Assembly (NCBI RefSeq): GCF_002441855.2
Contig: NZ_CP029487.1
Coordinates: forward strand, 248,001 to 312,000
Length of the DNA: 64,000 nucleotides
Origin: Eubacterium maltosivorans
GTDB lineage: Bacteria > Bacillota > Clostridia > Eubacteriales > Eubacteriaceae
Direction of reading: 5' to 3'
The notes under the pieces were generated by a model, which saw nothing but the letters and a program-made list of their open reading frames with translations, was not told the origin of the DNA and ran no database searches. Positions within the stretch are counted from its first letter, which is position 1, and each line of letters begins with the position of its first letter. Both the position numbers and the translations under genes were made by a program. Below are positions 52,438 through 59,639 of this stretch, piece by piece.

Positions 52438-52444
52438 ACAAAGT

Positions 52445-53593
52445 TTACAGGCTTTTGGCGACGGTTCTGGCCCATTCGTCCACATCCAGGATATCCTCGA
52501 GGGTCGGGGCTTTAACTGGCACATGCTGGTGCATGACCGCCTCGTTGATTCTCGGAATATCCAGGAAGGCGATTTCCTCCCTCAGGAAACGGGCGACCGC
52601 GATCTCGTTGGCGGCGTTGAGGGCGGCGGGCATGGAACCGCCGGCCGCCAGCGCTTCGTAGGCCAGCGCCAGACAGCGGAAGGTGTCCTTATCGGGTTTC
52701 TCAAAGGTGAGGGTGCCCGCCTCAGCGAGGTCCAGAGAAGGCTTGGTGTTCTCGACACGGCCAGGGTAGAAGAAAGCGATCTGGATGGGCAGGGCCATAT
52801 CCGGCAGGCCAAGCTGAGCCATGACCGCGCGGTCCTTGTACTCAACCATGGAGTGGATAATGCTCTGGGGATGAACCACCACGTCGATCTGGTCAAGCTC
52901 CAGGTCAAAGAGCCATTTGGCCTCGATCACCTCCAGCCCTTTGTTCATCAGGGTGGCGGAGTCGATGGTGATCTTCGGTCCCATGGACCAGCTGGGATGC
53001 TTCAGCGCCTGGGCAAGGGTCACCTGCTCCAGATAAGCGCGGTCCTTACCGCGGAAAGGGCCGCCGGAGGCTGTGATGATGACCTTTTTCAGCTCCTCGT
53101 GTTTGTTGCCCATAAGGCACTGGAAAATGGCGGAGTGCTCGCTGTCCACTGGCAGCAGGGCCACGCCCTTTTTCGCCACCGCGTCCATGACAATGGAGCC
53201 GCCTGCCACCAGGGTTTCCTTGTTGGCCAGGGCGATATCGATCCCGGCCTCGATGGCGGCCAGTGTTGGCCGCAGGCCGACCATGCCGGAGACGGCAGTC
53301 AGCAGCATTTTCGTCGAATCGCAGGTCGCCACAGCAATAAGCCCCTCCATGCCGGAGAGCACCTCGATATCCGGGAACTCGGCCTGGATGCGCTTTCTCA
53401 GGTTAAAAGCAGCGTCCGGGTCCATAACGCCCACCAGCTCAGGCTGGTATTTGCGAATCTGTTCCTCCATGGCGTCAATCTCATTAAAACAGGAAATACT
53501 GACAACGTTCAGCGCTTCGGGAAATTCGTCCACCACCGACAGGGCCTGTGTGCCAATGGACCCCGTAGAGCCTATGATACTGATATTTTTCAT
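52445..53593 (-). CDS. dxr: 1-deoxy-D-xylulose-5-phosphate reductoisomerase
   Basis: This 382-residue enzyme of the MEP isoprenoid pathway converts DXP to MEP with NADPH. It has the N-terminal IIGSTGSIGTQAL dinucleotide loop, LLPVDSEHSAIFQCL with the metal-binding Asp/Glu, TASGGPF, and HPSWSMGPKITIDSATLMNKGLE spanning the substrate site. GAGGTG is spaced for the ATG at 53593, seven codons into the longest frame. It stands alone, without the usual rseP or cdsA neighbours in this window. Confidence 0.96.
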   Translation of the reverse strand: MKNISIIGSTGSIGTQALSVVDEFPEALNVVSISCFNEIDAMEEQIRKYQPELVGVMDPDAAFNLRKRIQAEFPDIEVLSGMEGLIAVATCDSTKMLLTAVSGMVGLRPTLAAIEAGIDIALANKETLVAGGSIVMDAVAKKGVALLPVDSEHSAIFQCLMGNKHEELKKVIITASGGPFRGKDRAYLEQVTLAQALKHPSWSMGPKITIDSATLMNKGLEVIEAKWLFDLELDQIDVVVHPQSIIHSMVEYKDRAVMAQLGLPDMALPIQIAFFYPGRVENTKPSLDLAEAGTLTFEKPDKDTFRCLALAYEALAAGGSMPAALNAANEIAVARFLREEIAFLDIPRINEAVMHQHVPVKAPTLEDILDVDEWARTVAKSL

Positions 53594-53764
53594 CGTGTCA
53601 CCTCGAATAATCATTATTTACCTCTTTATTATATCATAATGCGGCCCCGCTTAGTAAAAAAGATGTAAATTTCATCCTGCTAAGTAAGTCTGAATTGCTT
53701 GTGTTTCGCTTAAAATGTCGCCAGAGTCCATAAAAATCTTGAACCTCCGCAGGTTTAAGCGTAT

Positions 53765-53789
53765 AATTATCATAGGATAATTTTTTGTT
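53765..53789. repeat. 25-bp direct repeat, first copy
   Basis: Identical to 54033-54057. It contains the palindrome ATTATCATAGGATAAT followed by TTTTTTGTT, so it may be an operator or an insertion footprint. Confidence 0.75.
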
Positions 53790-53837
53790 GCAAAAAGCCG
53801 AAAGCCTGAGGATAAGTTAAAGCGAGAAGTGATTTCA

Positions 53838-53977
53838 GGTGGAAAGTGGAAGGTTAAAGAACGCTTTTGCCAAAGCAAAAACGGTTAAAACAGCGACCGC
53901 AGGCCGCATCCAATCAAATCTGCCTGTGGCAGATTTGTACCTGAACTTTCCACTATCCACTATCCACTTTCAACTGA
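53838..53977. repeat. Dispersed palindromic repeat flanked by short tandem repeats, copy 3
   Basis: In the opposite orientation to copy 2 it carries a GTGGAAA border, a CTTTTGC/GCAAAAG-type hairpin (about 53862-53883), a GACCGCAGGCCGC block, a perfect 9-bp palindrome (53916-53924 with 53928-53936) and a CACTATC tandem border. It lies between the two 25-bp direct repeats, within the gene-free stretch 53594-54071. Confidence 0.72.
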
Positions 53978-54032
53978 ACCGTCCTCTTTTTAACGCTTTA
54001 TATCTTCATGATAAAGTTTTTTGACAGCCTGA

Positions 54033-54057
54033 AATTATCATAGGATAATTTTTTGTT
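54033..54057. repeat. 25-bp direct repeat, second copy, abutting the ATPase ribosome site
   Basis: Identical to 53765-53789. It runs directly into the TAGGAGG of the ATPase gene, so a protein bound to its palindrome could control that gene. Confidence 0.75.
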
Positions 54058-54071
54058 AGGAGGCATCGAAT

Positions 54072-55496
54072 ATGAGACCTTTTATAGGCAGAAAGCAGGA
54101 GCTTCAGCTTCTTGAAAACGCGTATACCAGTAAAAATGCCTTTGTCATGGTGAACGGACGGCGCCGTGTGGGAAAAACCGCCCTTATCCGTCATTTTCTG
54201 AAAGGCAAGCGGGCGTTTTACTTTACCGCGAAAGAAGAGGTTGATGTTTTAAGCCGACGGCGCTTCCTTAAAACTTTTGCAGAATATTGCGGAGAAACCC
54301 TCAGCTCATCGGCGAAGCTGCCAGGCTGGAAGGAAATTTTCAAGGCCTTTGCCGAGCGGGTAGAGACCTCCAGAAAGGTACTGGTCATCGACAATGTCGC
54401 TTATCTGATGCTGGCGGACCCTTCCTTTGCCAGAGATTTAAAATACGCCTGGGAGCGGTACTTCAAACAGGCGTCTGTGATGCTGATCGTGGTAATGCCC
54501 AACAACAGCCTCTTAGTCAATCTGGAGAGTAAGAGCAACACCCTCATCAGCTGCGTGACCACCCAGCTTAAGCTTAAGCCCATCAGCTTTGTGGAGATGA
54601 TCAAGGACTACCCCCATCAGGATTTTAACCAGCTGATGACCCTGTACGCCATCGCGGGGGGCGTCCCCAAATACTGGGAATTTTTTGCCGCCTGTGAGAA
54701 GACCATCGATTACATGGGCGTGGTCCGAGAGGATATGCTGGGCCAAAACAGCTTTTTATATGAGGAGCCCATGAACCTGATCGAGCGGGATGTCTGGGAA
54801 CCAGCTTACTACAACGCGGTCTTAAAGGCCGTTGCCGACAATTACCACCGCCCGGCCGATATCGCCAGGTATCTGGAGATGAAGCCAGGCGCAGTGAACC
54901 ACTGCCTGAGCAACCTGGCGGCCCTGGGCTACCTGGAGGCCAGAGTGCCCATTACGGAGAAAAAGGCCGGCCCATCCAACCGTAAGGTTCAGTACTATTT
55001 TTCCGATCCCTTTATGGACTTCTGGTACACCTTCATTTTTGAGAATAAAGAACACCTGGAAGCAGGCCAGGAGCTTCAGATCTTTGAAGCTATCAAGCGC
55101 GCTTTTCCAGGCTATATACAATTCTGGTTTAAAACAGCCTGTAAGGAGATTTTTGCCGCGGCCTGCAAGCAGGGAGGAATCCCCTTTAAAATAGACCGCA
55201 TCGGCACATTTTGGAACAAAAACGAGGAAACTGTTGATATTGTAGCAGTGGACGAACAGCGCAAGCGCATCTTTTTAGGCGACTGTCTGTATAGCAACAA
55301 GCCCTATACCATGGAAGCCTATGATGATTTTGTGGAAAACTGCAGCGATATCAGAGAGTTCAAGGTCTTTAAGGACTACGACTGGACACACGGCGTCTTT
55401 ACCGCCAACCCCTTTGACCCCGCCCTTATGGATTACGCCATGATCACCTCGGATGTCTATCTGTTTAACGGGATTACGGTTTATTCCAGAAAATAA
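54072..55496 (+). CDS. AAA ATPase with DUF234 C-terminal domain, catalytic motifs altered
   Basis: This 474-residue protein of the archaeal-type ATPase/DUF234 family has an N-terminal GRKQEL and P-loop RRRVGKTAL (K35), a winged-helix middle, and a C-terminal domain normally related to restriction-type nucleases. Two substitutions stand out: Walker B reads VLVIDNVAYL (D107-N108) where Asp-Glu is usual, and the nuclease-like strand reads LGDCLY (D404-C405-L406) where GECKW is usual, so the Lys is lost. It may bind but not cut, or be decaying. The family lacks a proven function. AGGAGG precedes the ATG. Confidence 0.8.
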   Translation: MRPFIGRKQELQLLENAYTSKNAFVMVNGRRRVGKTALIRHFLKGKRAFYFTAKEEVDVLSRRRFLKTFAEYCGETLSSSAKLPGWKEIFKAFAERVETSRKVLVIDNVAYLMLADPSFARDLKYAWERYFKQASVMLIVVMPNNSLLVNLESKSNTLISCVTTQLKLKPISFVEMIKDYPHQDFNQLMTLYAIAGGVPKYWEFFAACEKTIDYMGVVREDMLGQNSFLYEEPMNLIERDVWEPAYYNAVLKAVADNYHRPADIARYLEMKPGAVNHCLSNLAALGYLEARVPITEKKAGPSNRKVQYYFSDPFMDFWYTFIFENKEHLEAGQELQIFEAIKRAFPGYIQFWFKTACKEIFAAACKQGGIPFKIDRIGTFWNKNEETVDIVAVDEQRKRIFLGDCLYSNKPYTMEAYDDFVENCSDIREFKVFKDYDWTHGVFTANPFDPALMDYAMITSDVYLFNGITVYSRK

Positions 55497-55538
55497 AAAA
55501 ACACGCAGACAGCCTCAGGGCCAGCCTGCGTGTTTTTT
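55497..55538. terminator. Bidirectional terminator after the ATPase gene
   Basis: A stem of at least 8 bp, ACACGCAG (55501-55508) with CTGCGTGT (55526-55533), has an A-run on the left and a T-run on the right. Confidence 0.85.
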
Positions 55539-55539
55539 G

Positions 55540-55635
55540 TTATTTAGATTTTCCAAGGGCCACACAGCTGAGAACCAGGCCGGTAGTGCCCGCCGCCAGT
55601 GCCACAATGCTGAGCACAAAGGATGCCACTTTCAT
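55540..55635 (-). CDS. 31-residue hydrophobic small protein
   Basis: A short frame reads MKVASFVLSIVALAAGTTGL and then VLSCVALGKSK. It is one membrane-spanning helix with a Lys-rich tail. GAGGTG is spaced 6 bases from the ATG, and the stop abuts the bidirectional terminator, both signs of a real gene. It lies 46 bases downstream of the DUF3021 gene on the same strand, so it may belong to the LytTR operon. Similar tiny single-helix proteins are seen in Clostridia; function unknown. Confidence 0.65.
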   Translation of the reverse strand: MKVASFVLSIVALAAGTTGLVLSCVALGKSK

Positions 55636-55681
55636 TTCAACACCTCATTTCGATAAAGTAGATGCCTCTATTATAACACGT

Positions 55682-56137
55682 TTAGGGCCTTTTTTCATAA
55701 AGGCGGTCGTTCATTTTAGAAATTTTGTGCCGAATAATCAGGTATTGGACAATCCAGATGATCAGGTAAAGCGCCGCGAAAATCCCAAAATAGATCAGAA
55801 TGCTGATGAAATGGGGGCTTACCCAGCGGCAGGCAATGGAGACAGGCAGCAGTGTGAAACTCAACAGCAGAAAATGAATCACCGTTTTCCGCAGAAGGCT
55901 CCAGCGCTCCACTGCCCAGATGGCAGACCCGAACCCGCAGATAAAACCAAGGGCCGCGCTGGCCAGGTATTGGAACAGAACCGCGTTCATCAGGCCGCCC
56001 ATCCGGTCGATGAGCGGGAGGGATACCGGCGAGTAGCTGCCAAAGACCAGAGAAATGGCCAGTGCGATGGTTGTGGAGATGGCAATGCCGATGGGGATGC
56101 CCAGAAGTCCGAAGCCCAGTGCTTTTCTTACAGTCAT
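55682..56137 (-). CDS. DUF3021 membrane protein
   Basis: This 151-residue protein with four hydrophobic segments matches the DUF3021 pattern, including an N-terminal GFGLLGIPIGIAI helix and a C-terminal IIWIVQYLIIRHKI helix. DUF3021 genes sit directly after LytTR regulator genes, as here with a 10-base gap. The membrane protein is thought to restrain or sense for the regulator. GAGGTA precedes the ATG. Confidence 0.85.
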   Translation of the reverse strand: MTVRKALGFGLLGIPIGIAISTTIALAISLVFGSYSPVSLPLIDRMGGLMNAVLFQYLASAALGFICGFGSAIWAVERWSLLRKTVIHFLLLSFTLLPVSIACRWVSPHFISILIYFGIFAALYLIIWIVQYLIIRHKISKMNDRLYEKRP

Positions 56138-56147
56138 TTTAAGTACC

Positions 56148-56588
56148 TCACAATCCTAAGTATTTTTTGATTTTGGAGACATAGCGCCTTGACACATAGG
56201 TTTTGTCCCCGTTGGTCATCCGCAGGCTGATGGTGCCGCTGATACTGGTGTCCAGGTTTTTGACATGGCTGAAATTGACAATTTCAGAGTTGGAAATCCG
56301 GACAAAGCTGCCGCCCGAAAGCATTTCCTCCAGCACGTAAAGCCTTAGCTTTACCCGGTAAGTCTGCTGTGCGCACCGGACAAAGGTTTTCTGATCCTCC
56401 GTATAAAAACGGAAAATCTCCTTTTTGTCCAGCAGATAAATCCGGTCGCCGGAGATCGCGGTGATCATGCTGGGGTGGTCGGCCGAAAGGCGCTCAGCCA
56501 GGTCAGTGATTTCAGCGGTCAGGGCGTTTGTGCAGATAATTACCCGGGTTTTTTGCAGTCCGGGGTCTATTTTTATTTCAACATCCAT
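56148..56588 (-). CDS. LytTR DNA-binding regulator without receiver domain
   Basis: This 146-residue protein has a short N-terminal region and a C-terminal LytTR domain (about residues 45-146; GDRIYLLDKKEIFRFY, ISNSEIVNFSHV, YVSRRYVSKIKKYLGL). There is no phospho-receiver, the typical form paired with DUF3021. AAGGAGG precedes the ATG. A pair of 9-bp direct repeats lies just upstream of its promoter, which suggests activation of its own operon. Confidence 0.9.
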   Translation of the reverse strand: MDVEIKIDPGLQKTRVIICTNALTAEITDLAERLSADHPSMITAISGDRIYLLDKKEIFRFYTEDQKTFVRCAQQTYRVKLRLYVLEEMLSGGSFVRISNSEIVNFSHVKNLDTSISGTISLRMTNGDKTYVSRRYVSKIKKYLGL

Positions 56589-56629
56589 TTTGAGAAGCCT
56601 CCTTGGTGTTTCCGTTAACGGTTGATTTA

Positions 56630-56657
56630 ATTATACGCGAAACCAGGCCGGACGCAA
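56630..56657 (-). promoter_or_regulatory. Promoter of the LytTR-DUF3021 operon
   Basis: On the minus strand TATAAT (56635-56630) has a weak TTGCGT (56657-56652) 16 bp upstream. A weak -35 is usual for an activator-dependent promoter. Confidence 0.6.
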
Positions 56658-56666
56658 GGCTTTTTC

Positions 56667-56696
56667 GCTAAGTGGTCGTAAACAGAAGCTAAGTGG
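56667..56696 (-). promoter_or_regulatory. Candidate LytTR operator: two 9-bp direct repeats
   Basis: GCTAAGTGG (plus strand) occurs at 56667-56675 and 56688-56696, a 21-bp period, i.e. 9-bp repeats with a 12-bp gap. LytTR proteins such as AgrA are established to bind 9-bp direct repeats with about this spacing. The site lies immediately upstream of the -35 of the LytTR gene. Confidence 0.65.
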
Positions 56697-56851
56697 CAGG
56701 TTGACGGCAGGCAGAGGGTGGGGTAAACTTTTAACAGCGGCGGTGCTGCGCAGACTGCTTTTTTCTTCCTTAGGCAAAAGGCTTCGTCTGCTGGGTTTTT
56801 TGTCATACTGTATAGCGGCAGCGCCGCGGATAATGGATTCTGAGGTGAAAA

Positions 56852-57373
56852 ATGAAAAGGGATGAAATATTAATGATCGGCGACAGCCTGATCGAATACG
56901 GTGACTGGGACGCCCTGTTTGGAAAAGCGGTCATCAACCGGGGCATGGGCGGCGACACCACAGAGGGCGTGCTCATGCGCATTGGCAGAAGCCTGGAGAA
57001 AAAACCAGGAAAAATCTTTTTAATGGTCGGGGTGAACGACATCATCACCGGGGAGAGCACGGACTTTATCGCCCGTAACTACGATGCTGTGCTTGAGAAA
57101 ATCAGGACGCTCTCGCCTGAAAGCGCCGTCTATGTGCACAAGGCGCTGCCCTGTAACCCCGAGAAGCTTTTTTTTGTTTTTGACAACAGCCGGGTGGCAG
57201 CCCTTAACCAGGAGATTGAAAAGCTTTCAAAAAAATACGATGCCAAATGCGTCGATCTGTGGGATGTCCTGACAGAAAACGGCGAGCTGCTGCCAGAGTA
57301 CACCATCGACGGCATACACCTGACAGAGCCGGCTTACGCGCTGTGGGCAGACAGGCTTAAGCCCCTTCTTTAG
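56852..57373 (+). CDS. GDSL/SGNH-family esterase or acylhydrolase
   Basis: This 173-residue cytoplasmic SGNH hydrolase has block I MIGDSLIEYGDW with the nucleophilic Ser, a Gly-containing RGMGGDT, block III VGVNDI with the oxyanion Asn, and block V DGIHLTEPA with the Asp-His pair. It resembles small single-domain lysophospholipase or acetylhydrolase types. GAGGTG precedes the ATG. Its last 17 bases overlap the convergent PAP2 gene. The substrate is unknown. Confidence 0.88.
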   Translation: MKRDEILMIGDSLIEYGDWDALFGKAVINRGMGGDTTEGVLMRIGRSLEKKPGKIFLMVGVNDIITGESTDFIARNYDAVLEKIRTLSPESAVYVHKALPCNPEKLFFVFDNSRVAALNQEIEKLSKKYDAKCVDLWDVLTENGELLPEYTIDGIHLTEPAYALWADRLKPLL

Positions 57374-57902
57374 GGGCTGGCAGAGCTTTTTTCTCAAGGG
57401 CATAGGCCGCAGAGCCCAGCCCGATCCCCAGAGCGGCAGCCGCCGCAATATCAGAGGGATAGTGGACAAAAAGGTACATTCTGGAAAAGCTGATGAGCGC
57501 GGCCAGCGGAATGGCCCCAAGGCCAAAGGATTTTTTGTTCAGTGTCAGGACAGTAGCGGCAGTCACAGAGGTCAGCGTATGGCCAGAGGGAAAGGAAGCG
57601 CCGAAAGGACGCCGGATCTTCAGCAAAACGGTGTGGTCAACGTCACAGGGCCGCGCGCGGTGGAAAATGTTTTTAACCAGAATATTGTTGGCGGCAACAT
57701 CAAAGGATACCGCTGCTGCGAGCGTAAAGCCGCAGCGGCGGTATTTTTTTGAGAGCATCATCAGCCCGCCAATGCCAATCCAGACAGCGCCGGCAGTCCC
57801 GAGCTTTGTCACCCCGATCATCACCTTGTCCAGCGCTGGCGAGCAGAGGTTTTTCTGTATTTTTTTTAGTATCTTAAGATCATATTTCGTGATGTTTTTC
57901 AT
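57357..57902 (-). CDS. PAP2-family phosphatase, membrane
   Basis: This 181-residue membrane phosphatase has several helices and the three PAP2 motifs: KNIFHRARP (motif 1), FPSGHT (motif 2) and SRMYLFVHYPSD (motif 3). These enzymes dephosphorylate undecaprenyl pyrophosphate, phosphatidylglycerol phosphate or phosphatidic acid. The start is taken as the ATG at 57902; the frame extends to a GTG at 57935, and the AAGGAG between the two is rather far (13 bases) from the ATG. It converges on and overlaps the GDSL gene. Confidence 0.88.
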   Translation of the reverse strand: MKNITKYDLKILKKIQKNLCSPALDKVMIGVTKLGTAGAVWIGIGGLMMLSKKYRRCGFTLAAAVSFDVAANNILVKNIFHRARPCDVDHTVLLKIRRPFGASFPSGHTLTSVTAATVLTLNKKSFGLGAIPLAALISFSRMYLFVHYPSDIAAAAALGIGLGSAAYALEKKALPAPKEGA

Positions 57903-58027
57903 AGAGTGGTGTCTTCTCCTTATATCGTAAAGCACATTATACCTGAAAATGGATTGATTTTCATTAAAAGCAGAATGCTATTCGTTTTCAAATGTGCTAT
58001 AATGAAGAAAAGGAAGGGGTGAGCGGA

Positions 58028-58534
58028 ATGAAAAAGTATTGGGCAGCGCTGATGGCGGTGCTGGCCTGCATCGCTTTGACAGGGTGCGGCCAGGACAGCA
58101 GCCTTGTGGGGGCATGGCAGGAAGAATATTTTGAGAAGACCTGCCCGGAAAGCAGAGATAAAACACAGTATCATCAGGTTGTTTTTTACGATGACGGATC
58201 CTATGATGAAACGCTTTTTTTCGTGGAAAACGGGCGCTTTGTCAGCGATTCAGTCAGCGGTGGCTATGGCGATTACGGCAGCCAGCTCCATACAGTGGTC
58301 AGGAGTGGTGGTGGAAGTATCCGGGAAGCAAGCATTAAAACACCTGTTTTGGACCCTTTGCCGGGAAAATTTGAAAGATATGGCGGATGGAATAAAACCT
58401 TTCGCCTTATGACAAGAGACGGAAGCTATGGTTACCGTATAAGCGGCGATACGCTCTTCATTACAGATTTAGAGGTGGAGCTGGAAAAAGGGATGGGCAG
58501 CACCTTAAGCGGCCGGTACCGCCGCGTCCGGTAG
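58028..58534 (+). CDS. Lipoprotein of unknown function
   Basis: This 168-residue exported lipoprotein has signal MKKYWAALMAVLACIALTGC with a lipobox Cys at residue 20. The mature part (SSLVGAWQEEYF...) begins like a small beta-barrel repeat found in lipocalin-like lipoproteins of Firmicutes. GGGGTGAG precedes the ATG at 58028. The next gene encodes a similar lipoprotein 30 bases on, so the two form a pair, perhaps from duplication. Confidence 0.78.
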   Translation: MKKYWAALMAVLACIALTGCGQDSSLVGAWQEEYFEKTCPESRDKTQYHQVVFYDDGSYDETLFFVENGRFVSDSVSGGYGDYGSQLHTVVRSGGGSIREASIKTPVLDPLPGKFERYGGWNKTFRLMTRDGSYGYRISGDTLFITDLEVELEKGMGSTLSGRYRRVR

Positions 58535-58564
58535 AAGTTTTTTATATTAGAGAGAGGTTACAGA

Positions 58565-59074
58565 ATGAAACGTATCATCACCGCCGCGCTCTTAGGCCTG
58601 GTATTGCTATTGACCGGGTGCAGCGCCCAAAAGTCACCCCTTGAAAATGTATGGCATGAGGATTTCAGCGATACGCCAGAGGTCATCGAGCTTCAGAATA
58701 CTGGAACCTTCAGGGCGCAGCAGATTCACAGAGCGGACAATGGTTCATACTATGCTTATGGACCGACCGGCACCTATGGCGACACAGCGGAACAGTTGAT
58801 TTTTGCGTGCTCTGGCAGTAACTACAGCGCTGATGACGCTGAAGATCTGGACGCAGAATCCCTTGGGCAGAAATTAAAGGAGCAGTACCCCAGCCGAATG
58901 GAACGGTATTATACCCTAGAGGGCGACACACTCTGGCTTTACGATAATCCGGATAAAAGGGAAACGCCAGATGTGCCGCTGACTGGAAAATTCCACCGGG
59001 GAGCGCCAAAGGAATGCAGTGATTTTAAGGGAAAAGACTATTTTGGAAATTATTCAGAGTCAGTCAAAAATTAG
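58565..59074 (+). CDS. Second lipoprotein of the pair
   Basis: This 169-residue lipoprotein has the signal MKRIITAALLGLVLLLTGC and a lipobox Cys at 19. Its mature part starts SAQKSPLENVWHEDF and, like the preceding protein, has a W-x-E-x-F segment soon after the lipid anchor, then a GTYGD motif resembling the GGYGDYG of its neighbour, and a closing LTGKFHRG matching LSGRYRRV. Distant duplication is likely. AGAGAGG precedes the ATG. Function unknown. Confidence 0.78.
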   Translation: MKRIITAALLGLVLLLTGCSAQKSPLENVWHEDFSDTPEVIELQNTGTFRAQQIHRADNGSYYAYGPTGTYGDTAEQLIFACSGSNYSADDAEDLDAESLGQKLKEQYPSRMERYYTLEGDTLWLYDNPDKRETPDVPLTGKFHRGAPKECSDFKGKDYFGNYSESVKN

Positions 59075-59115
59075 ATTGCTCTAAAAAAAGAACAAAAACT
59101 TTAACCCATAAAAGC

Positions 59116-59144
59116 TTGACAGCCTAAATCTTGAGTGCTAAAAT
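59116..59144 (+). promoter_or_regulatory. Promoter of the trp operon
   Basis: TTGACA (59116-59121), 17 bp and TAAAAT (59139-59144), about 45 bases before the T-box stem I. Confidence 0.85.
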
Positions 59145-59194
59145 AAAGCACAATTAAAACAACAACTGAATACTTGCCTTAAAAACCATTGACG

Positions 59195-59486
59195 TGAAGA
59201 TAAAAACAGTTCGTGCACTTACAGAGAGTCGGGAATGCTGAGAGCCTGGCAGAACGCAGCCTGTTAAATGGATCACCGAGGGCGCAGTGAACAGAGCGAA
59301 AGCTCCCATTACTCTGCGACGCACCTTCTGCGTTATTGAAGAGGCGGTTGATGGACCGCTGCAAAGAGCATGGGATCTTTTTTGTGTCCCGTGAATAAAG
59401 GTGGCACCGCGGGTGTTTTCATAGAATTTACAGCACTCGTCCTTTAATAAACATATCAGCGTTTATTTCAGGGCGAGTGTTTTTTG
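59195..59486 (+). promoter_or_regulatory. Tryptophan T-box leader with terminator
   Basis: AGAGAG (59223-59228) marks stem I, and the T-box core TGGCACCGCGG (59402-59412) pairs with the tRNA acceptor end. The specifier is most likely the TGG at 59269-59271 (AAATGGATCACC), a tryptophan codon. The terminator is CACTCGTCCT (59434-59443) with AGGGCGAGTG (59470-59479) and a T-run. Uncharged tRNA-Trp would stabilise the antiterminator and allow trpE expression. Confidence 0.93.
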
Positions 59487-59621
59487 ACGTTTTGTCCAAT
59501 TTTTAAAAAAATTGGCAGGGGTAAAGGAGCGTTAGCGGTTACCCCGGTAACAAAACGAACGCAAAACATTGCTGAAATTCACCATTCTGGATTGCTATTT
59601 CAGCAATGTTTTGTGATCATT
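59480..59621 (+). repeat. Post-terminator structured element, copy B
   Basis: From the T-box terminator T-run it reads TTTTTTGACGTTT. An outer stem GTTTTGT/ACAAAAC encloses CCAATTTTT/AAATTGG and GGGGTAA/TTACCCC hairpins and TTAGCGG (59532-59538). Then come AACGAAC (59554-59560), a perfect 17-bp hairpin (59562-59578 with 59597-59613), and GTGATCATT (59613-59621). The block order matches 7923-8045. Confidence 0.65.
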
Positions 59622-59639
59622 ACTTAAAAGGAGTATCCT

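Noticed and set aside
52523-53668. 381-codon plus-strand open frame opposite dxr
   Set aside because: It is a shadow of dxr, whose active-site motifs are unmistakable.
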